A stretch of 38,867 bases of DNA from Tannerella sp. (GTDB taxonomy: Bacteria; Bacteroidota; Bacteroidia; Bacteroidales; Tannerellaceae). The notes below the pieces were generated by a model, which did no database searches, was not told where the DNA came from, and saw only the letters and a program-made list of their open reading frames with translations. The first letter of the stretch is position 1. Each line of letters begins with the position of its first letter. The DNA is taken from positions 1 to 38,867 of the forward strand of contig JAITVY010000090.1 in NCBI GenBank assembly GCA_031285565.1, in the 5' to 3' direction. Of this stretch, positions 18,501-25,728 are shown one piece after another. Both the position numbers and the translations under genes were made by a program.

Positions 18501-19700
18501 GAAAGCGGTTCGGCCGGAACGGTTGCCAACTGTATAATCCGAGGAAATTCATCTGCTTCGCGAGGAGGAGGAATACATACTTCCGCTCCATGGTACGGCT
18601 ATCCGGCCTCGCTGATTGTCAATACCGAGATCAGTGGAAACCAGGCGGCAGAAGGAGCCGGTATATATAACGACGGAGACGATATACGGATACTGAATGC
18701 TACGATCAGCGGCAATAAGGCGCAAACCGCAGGAGGTCTTTATAACTATGCCGGCAGTCCGGATATATCCAATACGATTATCTGGGGGAATCAGGCTACC
18801 AAAGGGAATGATTTGACCAAAGATATCGTCAACAACGAAGGTTCTCCCATTTATACGCACAGTATCGTCGGTGGCTCTAAAAACAGCGAAGGAAAATGGA
18901 ACAGCACTATCGGCAGAGACAGTACACATAATAAAGACGTAAGTCCGTTATTCCGCTACAGTGGATTTGAAAAAGACGGGGTTACCATGCGTAATGGTAA
19001 TTACCAGCTGAGTAGCTCCAGCGCTGCTGTAGATGCCGGCAGCAATCAGGCAGCCTCGAGAGGCGTATATGTCCCCTGGGATGTTTTGTTGGAATATCCA
19101 AAACACTCTGCAATAGAAGGCCTCGTCTTTGATCTGGATAACAACGAACGTATTAACAACGACAGGGTAGATATGGGAGCATACGAGTTTGGAGCCGGCA
19201 AGATGAATGTAATGATCTTTCGAACCGTGCATTTACCTGAAGTAGAGGGCTTAATAACCGTTCCGGGACCTGGTATCCACACAGTAGAAAGCCATCGGGA
19301 TTTTGTCTTTACCGTCACAGCAAAACCAGGCTACAGTCTCAACTGGTTATCAATATCGACAGGTATACCATCCCGGGATAAGGAAGGGATAAAGATGCAA
19401 AAAAATGCTGACGGTAGTGTAACGGTTACAATCCGGAAAGTTTGGGAACCGCTTGATGTATCTATCAATGGAGCCAGTCCGGTATCAAACAGTATCATCG
19501 AAAATCATAAAATATGGGCGTACAGGCAGAACCTTCATATTAAGGCCCAATATGAAACGATGATACAGATATATACCCTGGATGGGAAATTACATATCCA
19601 ACGTATGATTGAATTGGGAGAAACAACCATTCCTTTACCGCAAGGGTTGTATACCATTGTATTAGATGGCAGAGTATATAAGGTAATGATTAGTGATTAA
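12585..19700 (+). CDS. giant secreted InlB-repeat protein with beta-helix region and T9SS-like C-terminus
   Basis: A 2371-residue protein. Residues 1-28 are a polar, basic n-region and ~29-48 the hydrophobic signal core (ends IFGQ). A unique N-terminal domain (~50-310) is followed by a Calx-beta-like segment (~315-440), an Ig-like segment (~442-532), then about 15 Listeria-Bacteroides (InlB) repeats (~534-1678) of ~75 residues, 14 with a G[YW]TFxGW core and the last degenerate. An Ig/PKD-like region leads to a right-handed beta-helix, choice-of-anchor-type domain (~1852-2202, from GTKDGSSWANA to VDMGAYEF). The last ~45 residues (IQIYTLDGK...GLYTIVLDG) resemble a type IX secretion sorting domain. 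Probably an adhesin or surface polymer. Its repeats show a ~900-bp higher-order period. Confidence 0.88.
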   Translation: MKENDFIECYRPAKAVQIERKTNKRQKGLRFFFMMCMVCISSSGIFGQTAQVINETGGYTYIDGLKVTVNLNGSLSVYRNDFAQYCCNNKWPNGQGNGVLLSFRFSQGNTYNATSKPFEICSTTPVQKNGNIYTTSITGFVTSPFSGADVFYITMNVTYTYPNNYFYVDYYVRAPSTLKTPNQTMHLYLSHDTYILGNDRSNGYRVTNTSGDFVGCFRQLPADASTHGFKVKDTFRSYYTAHYSPRNNVGADIKLTNSIDASLHDNGIAVEFTIGPFTSAGQTLARQVMHGYGNNKGEFDNTPVNDPTVSGTTSTPVTVALTSATYTEAEGNADHPASAVKLRVSGGVLGQAQVCNFTLANGTASQGTHFTYVKGFTIPAGNYTTPQELTLNNITIKGNTTACDPSHTFKVTIDPPGNCNDLIIRSTTNYEATATIVDDEPRGEITTALPILTYYPGQTVPAIAFALTPSGTTVAWTNSNTSIGLVASGNGNMPQFTAANNTTTAITATITATPTYGCAGMPKTFTITVQPKPTITYHYNGGNAPGTANPANYTYGPAVTISNEPTRTGYTFAGWTCPELSITTPAKPFVIPANETKSLNLYADWGSGPNSYTIDYHLDGGTVTGGTNPTTYDIMTPSFSLRNPVRPGYTFAGWSGTGLTGTANMTVTISGTTGNRTYTAHWIENTYTITYNPNNGTPSATANKGTYKISEVPFAINTMAPANQPVRTGYTFTGWTGQDVTTATKTINVTTNSFSTPGEPENLSYMANWTLVNYTIDYTLNGGAAANPANYDIETTAFTLANPIRSGYTFAGWTGTGLGGATMTVSIPKGSTGNRSYTATWTAINYTLTYMDDDGSTLITVPGAPTQFNDTELPKAFTGTPAKPGWTFTGWTGGAGSNGTPSIVIPGGTHANQTYLANWSANAYTITFNPNSGTNPAIPSAWTGYDMTVLPLNGVSVTPIRMGYTFNGWTGHGLTNQTAPFNITSATTGVPGNLTYTAQWLLDTYNLIYNYHGGSATNPATYNVNSTAITLVNPTYTGYTFAGWTGTDIAGISMLVTVPANSTGHRSYDATWSKNTYTIQYMLNGGTATNPGTYDVETTFTLNNPVKPGYTFAGWTGTDIVGTSMAVSIPLGSVGDRSYTATWAAVTYNIKYVDDNGSTLITAPGAPSTYNDTQLPKAFTSTPVKPGYTFTGWSGTGASGNSVTIPAGTLGDLTYRANWTADPYTITFNANGGANPAIPSNWNGYDMPGLPINGISVTPTRTGYTFNGWTGHGIANQKTPFNITNSTTGVPGNLTYTAQWLLDTYNLAYTLNGGSATNPATYNVTILPITLNNPTQTGYTFAGWTGTDIIGTSMTVTIPAGSTGNRSYTATWTVDGYPVTYNLGGGTPVSPNPLSYTILTPAFTLNNPEQPGYTFAGWSGTGILGTSMSVTVPTGQTGPRTYTAHWTPVTYPINYTLDGGSATNPANYTIETLDFSLSAPVKPGYTFAGWTGSNGTTPQPNVTVYQGTMGILNYTANWSANAYSITFNPASGVNPAIPANWQGYDMTDLPINGINAVPTRLGYTFKGWTGHGLPGTAVPFNITTAMPGVPGNLNFTASWMLDMYSITYRPNGGITVPGNPSSYDVTALPVNIATEPVHLNPENIFIGWTCQQLPSVPMQLVFNIPANTTGNLDMDAHWTKSLNNLNPSGVNDTLFVCEGPKRLYGDPQGKSWEWIFPDGSRQTSRDVNATLSGRYVCHTNYGTKIVPDTMNVYLLMENNSSSISYITVTGAKIGKPQQFVLDIPSPMLPYTTASWSVSGGGVITNASADSLTVVWSSTGEKTVSVQLGFNYGGIVCTKTLATKLQISVRSLGFFVDQTATSGTKDGSSWANAHLTIQDALNVATIGDRIWVAKGTYRPVNGKSFEILQDSIEVYGGFEGTEEYLYERDIVKNPTILYGNGSSIFTVKNSFNTRIDGFTIEGGRADKGAGILFESGSAGTVANCIIRGNSSASRGGGIHTSAPWYGYPASLIVNTEISGNQAAEGAGIYNDGDDIRILNATISGNKAQTAGGLYNYAGSPDISNTIIWGNQATKGNDLTKDIVNNEGSPIYTHSIVGGSKNSEGKWNSTIGRDSTHNKDVSPLFRYSGFEKDGVTMRNGNYQLSSSSAAVDAGSNQAASRGVYVPWDVLLEYPKHSAIEGLVFDLDNNERINNDRVDMGAYEFGAGKMNVMIFRTVHLPEVEGLITVPGPGIHTVESHRDFVFTVTAKPGYSLNWLSISTGIPSRDKEGIKMQKNADGSVTVTIRKVWEPLDVSINGASPVSNSIIENHKIWAYRQNLHIKAQYETMIQIYTLDGKLHIQRMIELGETTIPLPQGLYTIVLDGRVYKVMISD
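14187..17619 (+). repeat. InlB-type repeat tract (about 15 units) within the giant gene
   Basis: Units of about 225 bp each encode a xYTITYxxNGG start and a G[YW]TFxGWTG core. Groups of four units recur: 15361, 16261 and 17158 start matching TTAC(A/G)TT(C/T)AA segments, 900 and 897 bp apart, and the 19-mer starting at 15147 (GGCTCGACTCTCATC...) recurs exactly at 16053. The tract is in frame throughout. Confidence 0.85.
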
Positions 19701-19727
19701 TTAACCGCTATACGGCTAACAAAAGAC

Positions 19728-19757
19728 AGGGCTATCCGGAAAAAATCGGATAGCCCT
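19728..19757 (+). terminator. rho-independent terminator after the giant gene
   Basis: An 11-bp perfect stem (AGGGCTATCCG / CGGATAGCCCT) with an 8-nt A-rich loop is followed by TGTTGT. It lies 28 nt after the stop codon. Confidence 0.85.
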
Positions 19758-19815
19758 TGTTGTATCTGTATATTCAGGTAAATCATGCTGGAATACGGAT
19801 TTTTTCCATAATCAC

Positions 19816-19847
19816 TTGCATTTTGTTTTTTTAATATTGTAACTTTG
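19816..19847 (+). promoter_or_regulatory. promoter of the sdhC-frdA-frdB operon
   Basis: TAACTTTG at 19840-19847 exactly matches the -7 consensus. TTG at 19816-19818, 21 nt upstream, is the likely -33 element. The 5' leader would be about 50 nt. Confidence 0.7.
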
Positions 19848-19907
19848 CCGATCTGGAAAAGCGACTAAATAACTTTATTATATAATAAACTAAAAAACTT
19901 TATTTTT

Positions 19908-20600
19908 ATGTGGTTACTTCATTCTTCGATTGGGAGGAAACTGGTAATGAGTATTTCCGGTATTGTACTGGTTCTATTCTTATTGTTTCACTTATGCATG
20001 AATGTGGCGGCAGTCTTTTCGGCTGATGCTTATAACATGATTTGTGCATTATTGGGAGCGAATTGGTATGCTGTCGCCGGAACAGTTGTCCTGGCTGGTA
20101 TTATCATGATTCATTTTATTTACGCAGCGATGATTACCCTGCAGAACCGGAAGGCGCGTGGTAACGATCGCTATGCAGTTAATACACGCCCGAAAGGCGT
20201 TAGTTGGGCATCCCAAAACATGTTTGTAATTGGGATTATCGTTATTGGCTTTATGATCCTTCATTTCAGCCAGTTCTGGTACAAAATGATGTTTGCTGAA
20301 TTAATGGGAAATCATGAAGTGGTTCTGGGCAATGGCGTCACATTACATCCGCAGGATGGAGCAGGCTTTGTTCAATACTATTTCAGCCAGTTATGGGTAG
20401 TGATTGCTTATTTAATCTGGTATGTGGCATTATGGTTTCATCTGACACATGGCATCTGGAGCGCAATCCACACGATCGGTATAAACAACCATGTATGGAT
20501 GAACCGCTGGAAAATGATCGGTAACATTGTTGCAACACTAGTAATGCTGGGGTTTGCTTTCGTAACCGTTACATTCTATGTAAAAAGCATTTGCGGCTGA
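19908..20600 (+). CDS. sdhC: succinate dehydrogenase/fumarate reductase cytochrome b subunit
   Basis: A 230-residue, five-helix membrane protein of the Bacteroides/Wolinella-type single-anchor subunit (cytochrome b558 family). Candidate heme-ligand histidines are His28, His69, His119 and His178/His181, each inside a hydrophobic helix, consistent with a di-heme anchor. It holds the catalytic subunits at the cytoplasmic face of the inner membrane and passes electrons between menaquinone and the iron-sulfur protein. It is the first gene of the operon; frdA begins 44 nt downstream. In anaerobic Bacteroidales the complex mainly reduces fumarate to succinate. Confidence 0.93.
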   Translation: MWLLHSSIGRKLVMSISGIVLVLFLLFHLCMNVAAVFSADAYNMICALLGANWYAVAGTVVLAGIIMIHFIYAAMITLQNRKARGNDRYAVNTRPKGVSWASQNMFVIGIIVIGFMILHFSQFWYKMMFAELMGNHEVVLGNGVTLHPQDGAGFVQYYFSQLWVVIAYLIWYVALWFHLTHGIWSAIHTIGINNHVWMNRWKMIGNIVATLVMLGFAFVTVTFYVKSICG

Positions 20601-20644
20601 TATTAATGAATAAGGAATAAGAATTCTATCAATCGAAAATCATT

Positions 20645-22585
20645 ATGACTCAAATAAATTCAAAAATACCACAAGGCCAGCTGGCTGAAAAGTGGAGCAA
20701 TTATAAAGACCATCAAAAGCTGGTAAATCCGGCTAATAAACGTCGTTTAGATGTGATAGTAGTAGGAACCGGACTAGCCGGCGCTTCTGCCGCAGCTTCT
20801 TTATCAGAAATGGGATTTAACGTTTTAAATTTCTGTATCCAGGATTCTCCGCGCCGCGCGCACTCAATTGCAGCACAGGGAGGTATCAATGCAGCAAAAA
20901 ATTACCAGAATGACGGCGACTCCGTATACCGTCTTTTTTATGATACAATCAAAGGGGGCGACTACCGTGCACGCGAAGCAAACGTATATCGTTTAGCAGA
21001 AGTATCAAATGCAATTATCGACCAGTGTGTAGCACAAGGAGTACCTTTTGCACGCGAATATGGAGGTTTACTCGATAACCGTTCGTTTGGTGGAGCACAG
21101 GTATCACGTACATTCTATGCACGTGGTCAAACGGGACAACAGCTACTGCTGGGAGCCTATTCCGCATTAAGCCGCCAGATCGGCTTAGGCAAAGTAAAGA
21201 TGTACACACGCTACGAAATGCTCGATGTAGTAAAAATCGACGGACGTGCACGCGGTATCCTCGCTCGTAACCTCGTTACCGGAAAGATCGAACGTTTTGC
21301 AGCCCATGCAGTTGTTGTTGCAACCGGAGGATATGTAAATACCTTCTTCCTATCAACCAATGCAATGGCATCAAATGGATCGGCAGCATGGCAATGCTAT
21401 AAGAAAGGCGCTTATTTTGCCAACCCCTGTATGGTACAAATCCATCCAACATGTATCCCTGTACATGGCGAATTCCAGTCAAAATTAACCCTGATGTCTG
21501 AATCATTACGTAATGACGGACGTATCTGGGTACCTAAAAAGAAAGAAGACGCGGAAGCTATCCGTGCCGGAAAATTAAAACCAACCGACCTCAAAGAAGA
21601 AGACCGCGATTACTACCTCGAACGCCGTTATCCGGCTTTCGGGAATTTAGTGCCCCGCGATGTGGCATCTCGTGCTGCAAAAGAACGTTGCGATGCCGGT
21701 TTTGGTGTAGGCGCGGGACAAGCCGTATATCTTGACTTCTCCGAAGCGATTAACCGTCTGGGACGTAATGTAGTGGAAGCCCGCTACGGAAACCTGTTCC
21801 AGATGTATGAAAAAATCGTGGATGATAATCCGTACGAAACACCTATGATGATCTATCCTGCACTCCACTACTCTATGGGAGGATTATGGGTAGACTACGA
21901 ATTGATGACCAGCATCCCCGGACTATTTGCTATCGGTGAAGCAAACTTCTCTGATCACGGAGCAAACCGTTTAGGCGCATCAGCATTGATGCAAGGTCTG
22001 GCTGATGGTTATTTTGTATTGCCATATACAATTCAAAACTATCTGGCTGATCAGATTCAGGTGCCACGTTTCAGCAAAGATGCACCGGAATTCGTTGAAG
22101 CAGAAAAACAAATTCAGGAACGGATAAACAAACTAATGAATATCAAAGGCAAACGTTCTGTGGACAGTATCCATAAGGAACTGGGACATATCATGTGGGA
22201 TCACGTAGGTATGGCTCGCAATGCCGAAGGCCTGAAAGAAGCCATTGAGATGTTGAAAGATCTGAAAAAAGAGTTCTGGAGTAATCTACGTATTCCGGGC
22301 AAAGCCGATGATTTGAATGTGGAACTCGAAAAAGCATTGCGTCTGGCTGATTTCCTTGAAATAGGCGAATTGATGGCGCATGACTCATATGATCGTGCAG
22401 AATCCTGCGGTGGTCACTTCCGTGAAGAATATCAGACGGAAGAAGGCGAAGCGCTTCGTCGTGATGACCAATTTTCATATGTTTCCTGCTGGGAATATCA
22501 GGGTGAAGGTAAAGATCCGGTGATGCTGAAAGAACCGCTTGATTATGAATTTGTAGTACGTCAACAACGTAACTATAAGAGCTAA
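20645..22585 (+). CDS. frdA: fumarate reductase/succinate dehydrogenase flavoprotein subunit
   Basis: A 646-residue flavoprotein. The FAD dinucleotide fold [14 protein letters not shown] is at residues 37-50, and [12 protein letters not shown] at 71-82 has His73 as the likely covalent FAD site. Substrate-site motifs follow: [22 protein letters not shown] and [18 protein letters not shown]. It interconverts fumarate and succinate in the cytoplasm, exchanging electrons with FrdB. The name frdA is chosen because the host is probably anaerobic; sdhA would be equally valid by sequence. Confidence 0.95.
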   Translation: MTQINSKIPQGQLAEKWSNYKDHQKLVNPANKRRLDVIVVGTGLAGASAAASLSEMGFNVLNFCIQDSPRRAHSIAAQGGINAAKNYQNDGDSVYRLFYDTIKGGDYRAREANVYRLAEVSNAIIDQCVAQGVPFAREYGGLLDNRSFGGAQVSRTFYARGQTGQQLLLGAYSALSRQIGLGKVKMYTRYEMLDVVKIDGRARGILARNLVTGKIERFAAHAVVVATGGYVNTFFLSTNAMASNGSAAWQCYKKGAYFANPCMVQIHPTCIPVHGEFQSKLTLMSESLRNDGRIWVPKKKEDAEAIRAGKLKPTDLKEEDRDYYLERRYPAFGNLVPRDVASRAAKERCDAGFGVGAGQAVYLDFSEAINRLGRNVVEARYGNLFQMYEKIVDDNPYETPMMIYPALHYSMGGLWVDYELMTSIPGLFAIGEANFSDHGANRLGASALMQGLADGYFVLPYTIQNYLADQIQVPRFSKDAPEFVEAEKQIQERINKLMNIKGKRSVDSIHKELGHIMWDHVGMARNAEGLKEAIEMLKDLKKEFWSNLRIPGKADDLNVELEKALRLADFLEIGELMAHDSYDRAESCGGHFREEYQTEEGEALRRDDQFSYVSCWEYQGEGKDPVMLKEPLDYEFVVRQQRNYKS

Positions 22586-22684
22586 CAAACAATGATTAAT
22601 CATAAAGTTTGTAACAGCTTATAATTCACAATTAATAATTCACAAACAACGTTCGCTGCTTTGCAGCAATTAACAATTATCGAA

Positions 22685-23440
22685 ATGGACAAAAATATAG
22701 ATATTACAGTAAAAGTATGGCGCCAACGAGGTCCGAAAGAAAAAGGCGCTTTTGAGGCACACCAGTTGAAAGGTGTCTCACAAGGCAGTTCATTCCTTGA
22801 AATGTTGGATATTCTGAATGAGCAATTGATCAATGAAGGCAAAGAACCGGTATTCTTCGACCATGATTGCCGTGAAGGTATCTGCGGGATGTGCTCGTTA
22901 TATATCAACGGACATCCGCACGGACCGGATTCTGCAGTTACAACCTGCCAGCTACATATGCGTAAATTTAAAGACGGGGAAACTATTACCGTCGAACCAT
23001 GGCGCTCGGCCGGTTTCCCGGTAATTCGCGACCTAACAGTAGACCGTCAGGCATATGATAAGATTATGCAGGCCGGTGGATTCGTATCTGTTAACACTGG
23101 TGGAATTCCTGATGCAAATGCAATTCCCATTCCTAAGAAAAATGCCGATTTAGCGATGGATGCAGCAGCATGTATCGGTTGCGGAGCATGTGCAGCAGCT
23201 TGTAAAAACGGTTCGGCAATGCTATTCGTTTCAGCTAAGGTTAGCCAACTAGCTCTTTTACCACAAGGAAAAGTAGAAGCAGCCCGTCGTGCCAAAGCGA
23301 TGGTAGCCAAAATGGATGAACTGGGATTTGGCAACTGTACCAATACACAAGCCTGCGAAATAGAATGCCCGAAAGAAATTTCGGTAACCAATATTGCCCG
23401 TTTGAATCGTGAATTCCTTTCGGCAAAATTGAAAGACTGA
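22685..23440 (+). CDS. frdB: fumarate reductase/succinate dehydrogenase iron-sulfur subunit
   Basis: A 251-residue protein from ATG 22685 ([14 protein letters not shown]); an ATG eight codons upstream gives residues unlike the family. Cys62, 67, 70 and 88 bind the [2Fe-2S] cluster ([10 protein letters not shown]...TTC). Cys163, 166, 169 and 173 form the CIGCGAC motif for a [4Fe-4S] cluster. The remaining CxxxxxCxxxCP motif (Cys218, 224, 228) completes the third centre. It relays electrons between the cytochrome b anchor and the flavoprotein. The 99-nt gap after frdA carries an AT-rich repeated phrase (AATTCACAATTAATAATTCA), and a strong terminator follows the gene. Confidence 0.95.
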   Translation: MDKNIDITVKVWRQRGPKEKGAFEAHQLKGVSQGSSFLEMLDILNEQLINEGKEPVFFDHDCREGICGMCSLYINGHPHGPDSAVTTCQLHMRKFKDGETITVEPWRSAGFPVIRDLTVDRQAYDKIMQAGGFVSVNTGGIPDANAIPIPKKNADLAMDAAACIGCGACAAACKNGSAMLFVSAKVSQLALLPQGKVEAARRAKAMVAKMDELGFGNCTNTQACEIECPKEISVTNIARLNREFLSAKLKD

Positions 23441-23463
23441 TCATCTCAACTACATATCAGACG

Positions 23464-23497
23464 AAAAAACCGGCAAATAATTTGCCGGTTTTTTTGT
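23464..23497 (+). terminator. rho-independent terminator of the frd operon
   Basis: The stem AACCGGCAAA / TTTGCCGGTT has a TAA loop and is flanked by A- and T-runs, giving a long stem followed by a seven-T tract. It begins 24 nt after the frdB stop. Confidence 0.92.
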
Positions 23498-23748
23498 TTA
23501 TAAGACTTTCTAAAATGCGACTTGTGATGTTCTTTTCTCAAAAAGAAAATTTTATCCCGTTGATTACGATTGGAGAGAAATTCAGACAATCGTTTTTCAA
23601 GCCTCAATAAATTATATCGCAGAATAAAAACACACTGAAACAGGTAAAATTCACAGAAAAACAGGATTTTATAAGTGGCGGCCAAACACTTTTAGTATTA
23701 TTTTGCAAATAAGCACACACAGAATAACATCTTTTAGCACAAAAACAC
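23498..23748. other. non-coding stretch, nothing recognised
   Basis: About 250 bp between the frd terminator and the small-RNA promoter. A 79-codon minus-strand frame crosses it but runs back through the terminator and shows no family features, so it is not called. It also contains no tRNA. Confidence 0.5.
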
Positions 23749-23779
23749 TTGACAATATGTCAAAACTGACTTATCTTTG
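23749..23779 (+). promoter_or_regulatory. promoter of the small RNA unit
   Basis: TTG at 23749-23751, then 20 nt, then TATCTTTG at 23772-23779: a full Bacteroidetes -33/-7 promoter with no ORF behind it. Confidence 0.8.
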
Positions 23780-23785
23780 TACCGT

Positions 23786-23862
23786 GGTTTTTTCATAATA
23801 GTATTAGATTTAAGGTTAACAAAGTTGATTAGGGGTTGTCGTGAGACAGCCTTTAATTTTTT
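23786..23862 (+). ncRNA. probable small RNA, possibly a Bacteroidales-1-type RNA
   Basis: A roughly 77-nt transcript is predicted between a full promoter and an intrinsic terminator. The terminator stem (23831-23840 with 23845-23854) has a GTGA loop of the GNRA type, followed by AATTTTTT. The body, with ATAGTATTAGATTTAAGG and TTAACAAAG, has no start codon with a sensible frame. The promoter-to-terminator layout matches the described Bacteroidales-1 RNA motif, and the sequence feels familiar from other Bacteroidales intergenic regions, but I cannot confirm the family without a covariance search. It converges on the phosphoethanolamine transferase gene, whose stop lies just past the terminator. 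Confidence 0.7.
23831..23862 (+). terminator. intrinsic terminator of the small RNA
   Basis: AGGGGTTGTC-GTGA-GACAGCCTTT gives a stem of up to 10 pairs with a few G-U pairs and a tetraloop, then AATTTTTT. Confidence 0.8.
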
Positions 23863-23867
23863 ATATA

Positions 23868-25559
23868 CTATCGATTATCTAACAAGAGAGAGAGATTTAT
23901 TTTATCCTTCACTGTAGAAGCCCAATATTCAATGGGCCTTATGCCCTCTCCTGCTTCCGTCCGTTCAACCACAGTCTCGTAAGACAGATCACCGATTTTA
24001 CGTTCACGCGAAGCGAAATGGCGTGAAAAAACACTGCGGCTTTCTTCATAACCTTTATATCGCAACCCTGCTAAATCAGAAAGACCATATAATACATCTG
24101 TAGTGGAATACGGACGATCCGTATGGAATACTAAATCCCTCCGCTGCCTCTCAAAACTACCTGAAGTCCATAACATAAAAGGCACCTCACACATATAAGT
24201 AGAAACCTTTTCGTATGCATGACCTGCAAAATCACGAAAATCATAGACCTCATCGCCATGGTCGGAGAAATAAAGCATCACAGATGATTCATTTTGTTTT
24301 TCCAACAATTCAATAACAGACGCAACCAGGTAATCATTGTATAATACGGAATTATCATACTCGTCTATAACCGTTCGCGCTTCATTACTTAGAAACAGAT
24401 TCGTTTCAACCGGATGTTTTTGATAATTAAAATAATCAAATGATTCCGGATAACGAAACCGGTACACCGTGTGATTTCCCATCAGATGCACTACGACTAA
24501 TTTACGTTTATCATCTTCCAGCACTTTTTGCAATGTGTTTAAAACCACTCCATCAGGCTTATTTCCGGCAGAAAGGTCAAAAATATGATTAGCTTGTTTT
24601 AAAATCGGTTCATAACTTGAATCCGTATTCTCAAAAGGTTGATTACTGATATGATATGTTTCATAACCTCCGCGATTAAATAATTCGAAAATCGACGGAC
24701 ATTCCGTTAAATATTCAGGGTGATCATGATCTGAAAATGAAAGAATAGCACGAAGCGCCGGAATAGTATGTACCTGTGGAGAAGTTACATCCTCATAGAT
24801 CTTCAAAGATGATCTTTTCCCGGATAGAAGCGGATTCGTATTTCGCCCATAGCCATACAAAGACATATGATGACGCGAAAGCGATTCTCCAATCACTACG
24901 ACCAACGTTTTGGGGGCATTTTTCTCCAGCAACTTCACTTCAAAATTCTGCTGTTGACGTAGGGCGATTGCCTTTTCTTCCGCTTTTGTTCGTATCTTAT
25001 AATCGGCATACGTACGGTAAAAATCAACAAAATAAATACGTTGAGCTACCGGTTCTATTGCAAGGCAAAGTAATAACAACGACATACAGACAAAAAACGA
25101 TTTCTTATGCTCGCCAACTCTCTGGAATGAAAGATGCTTCATTTTAATAATCATAATAATCGGCAGAAGAATATATAACGCAATGCCCAAAATAACCCAT
25201 GGATTCATATAATGAGTCATAAACTCTTTCGACTCATCCGGATTCGTTTCAAACAAAGTAGTCATGGATGTATTCGAAAGCATTACTTCGGCAAAAAGTA
25301 GATAACCTAATAAAATCGCACTGGGAACCAATGAAAATGCCAACAACACACAATAAAAAATACGAATAGCTTTCGTACTCATAAATGAAGAAAGCATAAA
25401 AATGACAATCAATAAGCCAAAGCTAGCCAAAATACCTAAAAACATCGTTTTTACAGGGATATTCTGTGCGATAAGACTTACCGACGGGACAAGCAGCAAT
25501 ACATAAATCAAAAAGAATAGCTGCAATTTTCGTTCTTTTAAAAGTGTACCGATTTTCAT
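23868..25559 (-). CDS. phosphoethanolamine transferase (EptA-like, sulfatase fold)
   Basis: A 563-residue protein with five N-terminal membrane helices (about residues 12-175) followed by a periplasmic sulfatase-fold domain. Visible metal-site and catalytic residues are Glu225 in VIGESLSR, Thr265 in VHTIPAL (probable nucleophile), Asp433-His434 in SDHGDE and His447 in FAGHAY. The family moves phosphoethanolamine from phosphatidylethanolamine onto lipid A or core sugars. In Bacteroides this decoration of monophosphorylated lipid A affects surface charge and polymyxin susceptibility. The acceptor here cannot be told from sequence. A -7 box lies 78 nt upstream, and the 3' end converges on the small RNA. 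Confidence 0.88.
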   Translation of the reverse strand: MKIGTLLKERKLQLFFLIYVLLLVPSVSLIAQNIPVKTMFLGILASFGLLIVIFMLSSFMSTKAIRIFYCVLLAFSLVPSAILLGYLLFAEVMLSNTSMTTLFETNPDESKEFMTHYMNPWVILGIALYILLPIIMIIKMKHLSFQRVGEHKKSFFVCMSLLLLCLAIEPVAQRIYFVDFYRTYADYKIRTKAEEKAIALRQQQNFEVKLLEKNAPKTLVVVIGESLSRHHMSLYGYGRNTNPLLSGKRSSLKIYEDVTSPQVHTIPALRAILSFSDHDHPEYLTECPSIFELFNRGGYETYHISNQPFENTDSSYEPILKQANHIFDLSAGNKPDGVVLNTLQKVLEDDKRKLVVVHLMGNHTVYRFRYPESFDYFNYQKHPVETNLFLSNEARTVIDEYDNSVLYNDYLVASVIELLEKQNESSVMLYFSDHGDEVYDFRDFAGHAYEKVSTYMCEVPFMLWTSGSFERQRRDLVFHTDRPYSTTDVLYGLSDLAGLRYKGYEESRSVFSRHFASRERKIGDLSYETVVERTEAGEGIRPIEYWASTVKDKINLSLLLDNR

Positions 25560-25636
25560 CCGTCTGTTTTAGTTTATTTATTAATAAGACGCATCTTTTC
25601 AAAAAAAGTTACATCTTAACCATAAATCGGGGGCTA

Positions 25637-25644
25637 CAAAGATA
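25637..25644 (-). promoter_or_regulatory. Bacteroidetes -7 box (TATCTTTG) for the phosphoethanolamine transferase
   Basis: Exact TAnnTTTG on the minus strand in the divergent intergenic region. No clear -33 element is visible, and the implied leader is about 70 nt. Confidence 0.55.
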
Positions 25645-25694
25645 TAAATTATATGTTGATAATTCATAACTTATAATTTATAATTCAAAATTCC

Positions 25695-25702
25695 TACCTT
25701 TG
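25695..25702 (+). promoter_or_regulatory. Bacteroidetes -7 box (TACCTTTG) for the U32 gene
   Basis: Exact TAnnTTTG, 26 nt before the U32 start codon. No -33 TTTG at the usual distance was found. Confidence 0.6.
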
Positions 25703-25716
25703 CAATCCTAAAGAAA

Positions 25717-25727
25717 AGAGGAGGAAG
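25717..25727 (+). promoter_or_regulatory. strong Shine-Dalgarno sequence before the U32 gene
   Basis: AGAGGAGGAAG includes a perfect AGGAGG ending 4 nt before the ATG at 25729. Such strong sites are rare among the other genes of this window and it fixes the start codon. Confidence 0.75.
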
Positions 25728-25728
25728 C

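Noticed and set aside
23446..23685. 79-residue minus-strand frame
   Set aside because: It runs through the frd terminator and has no recognisable features.
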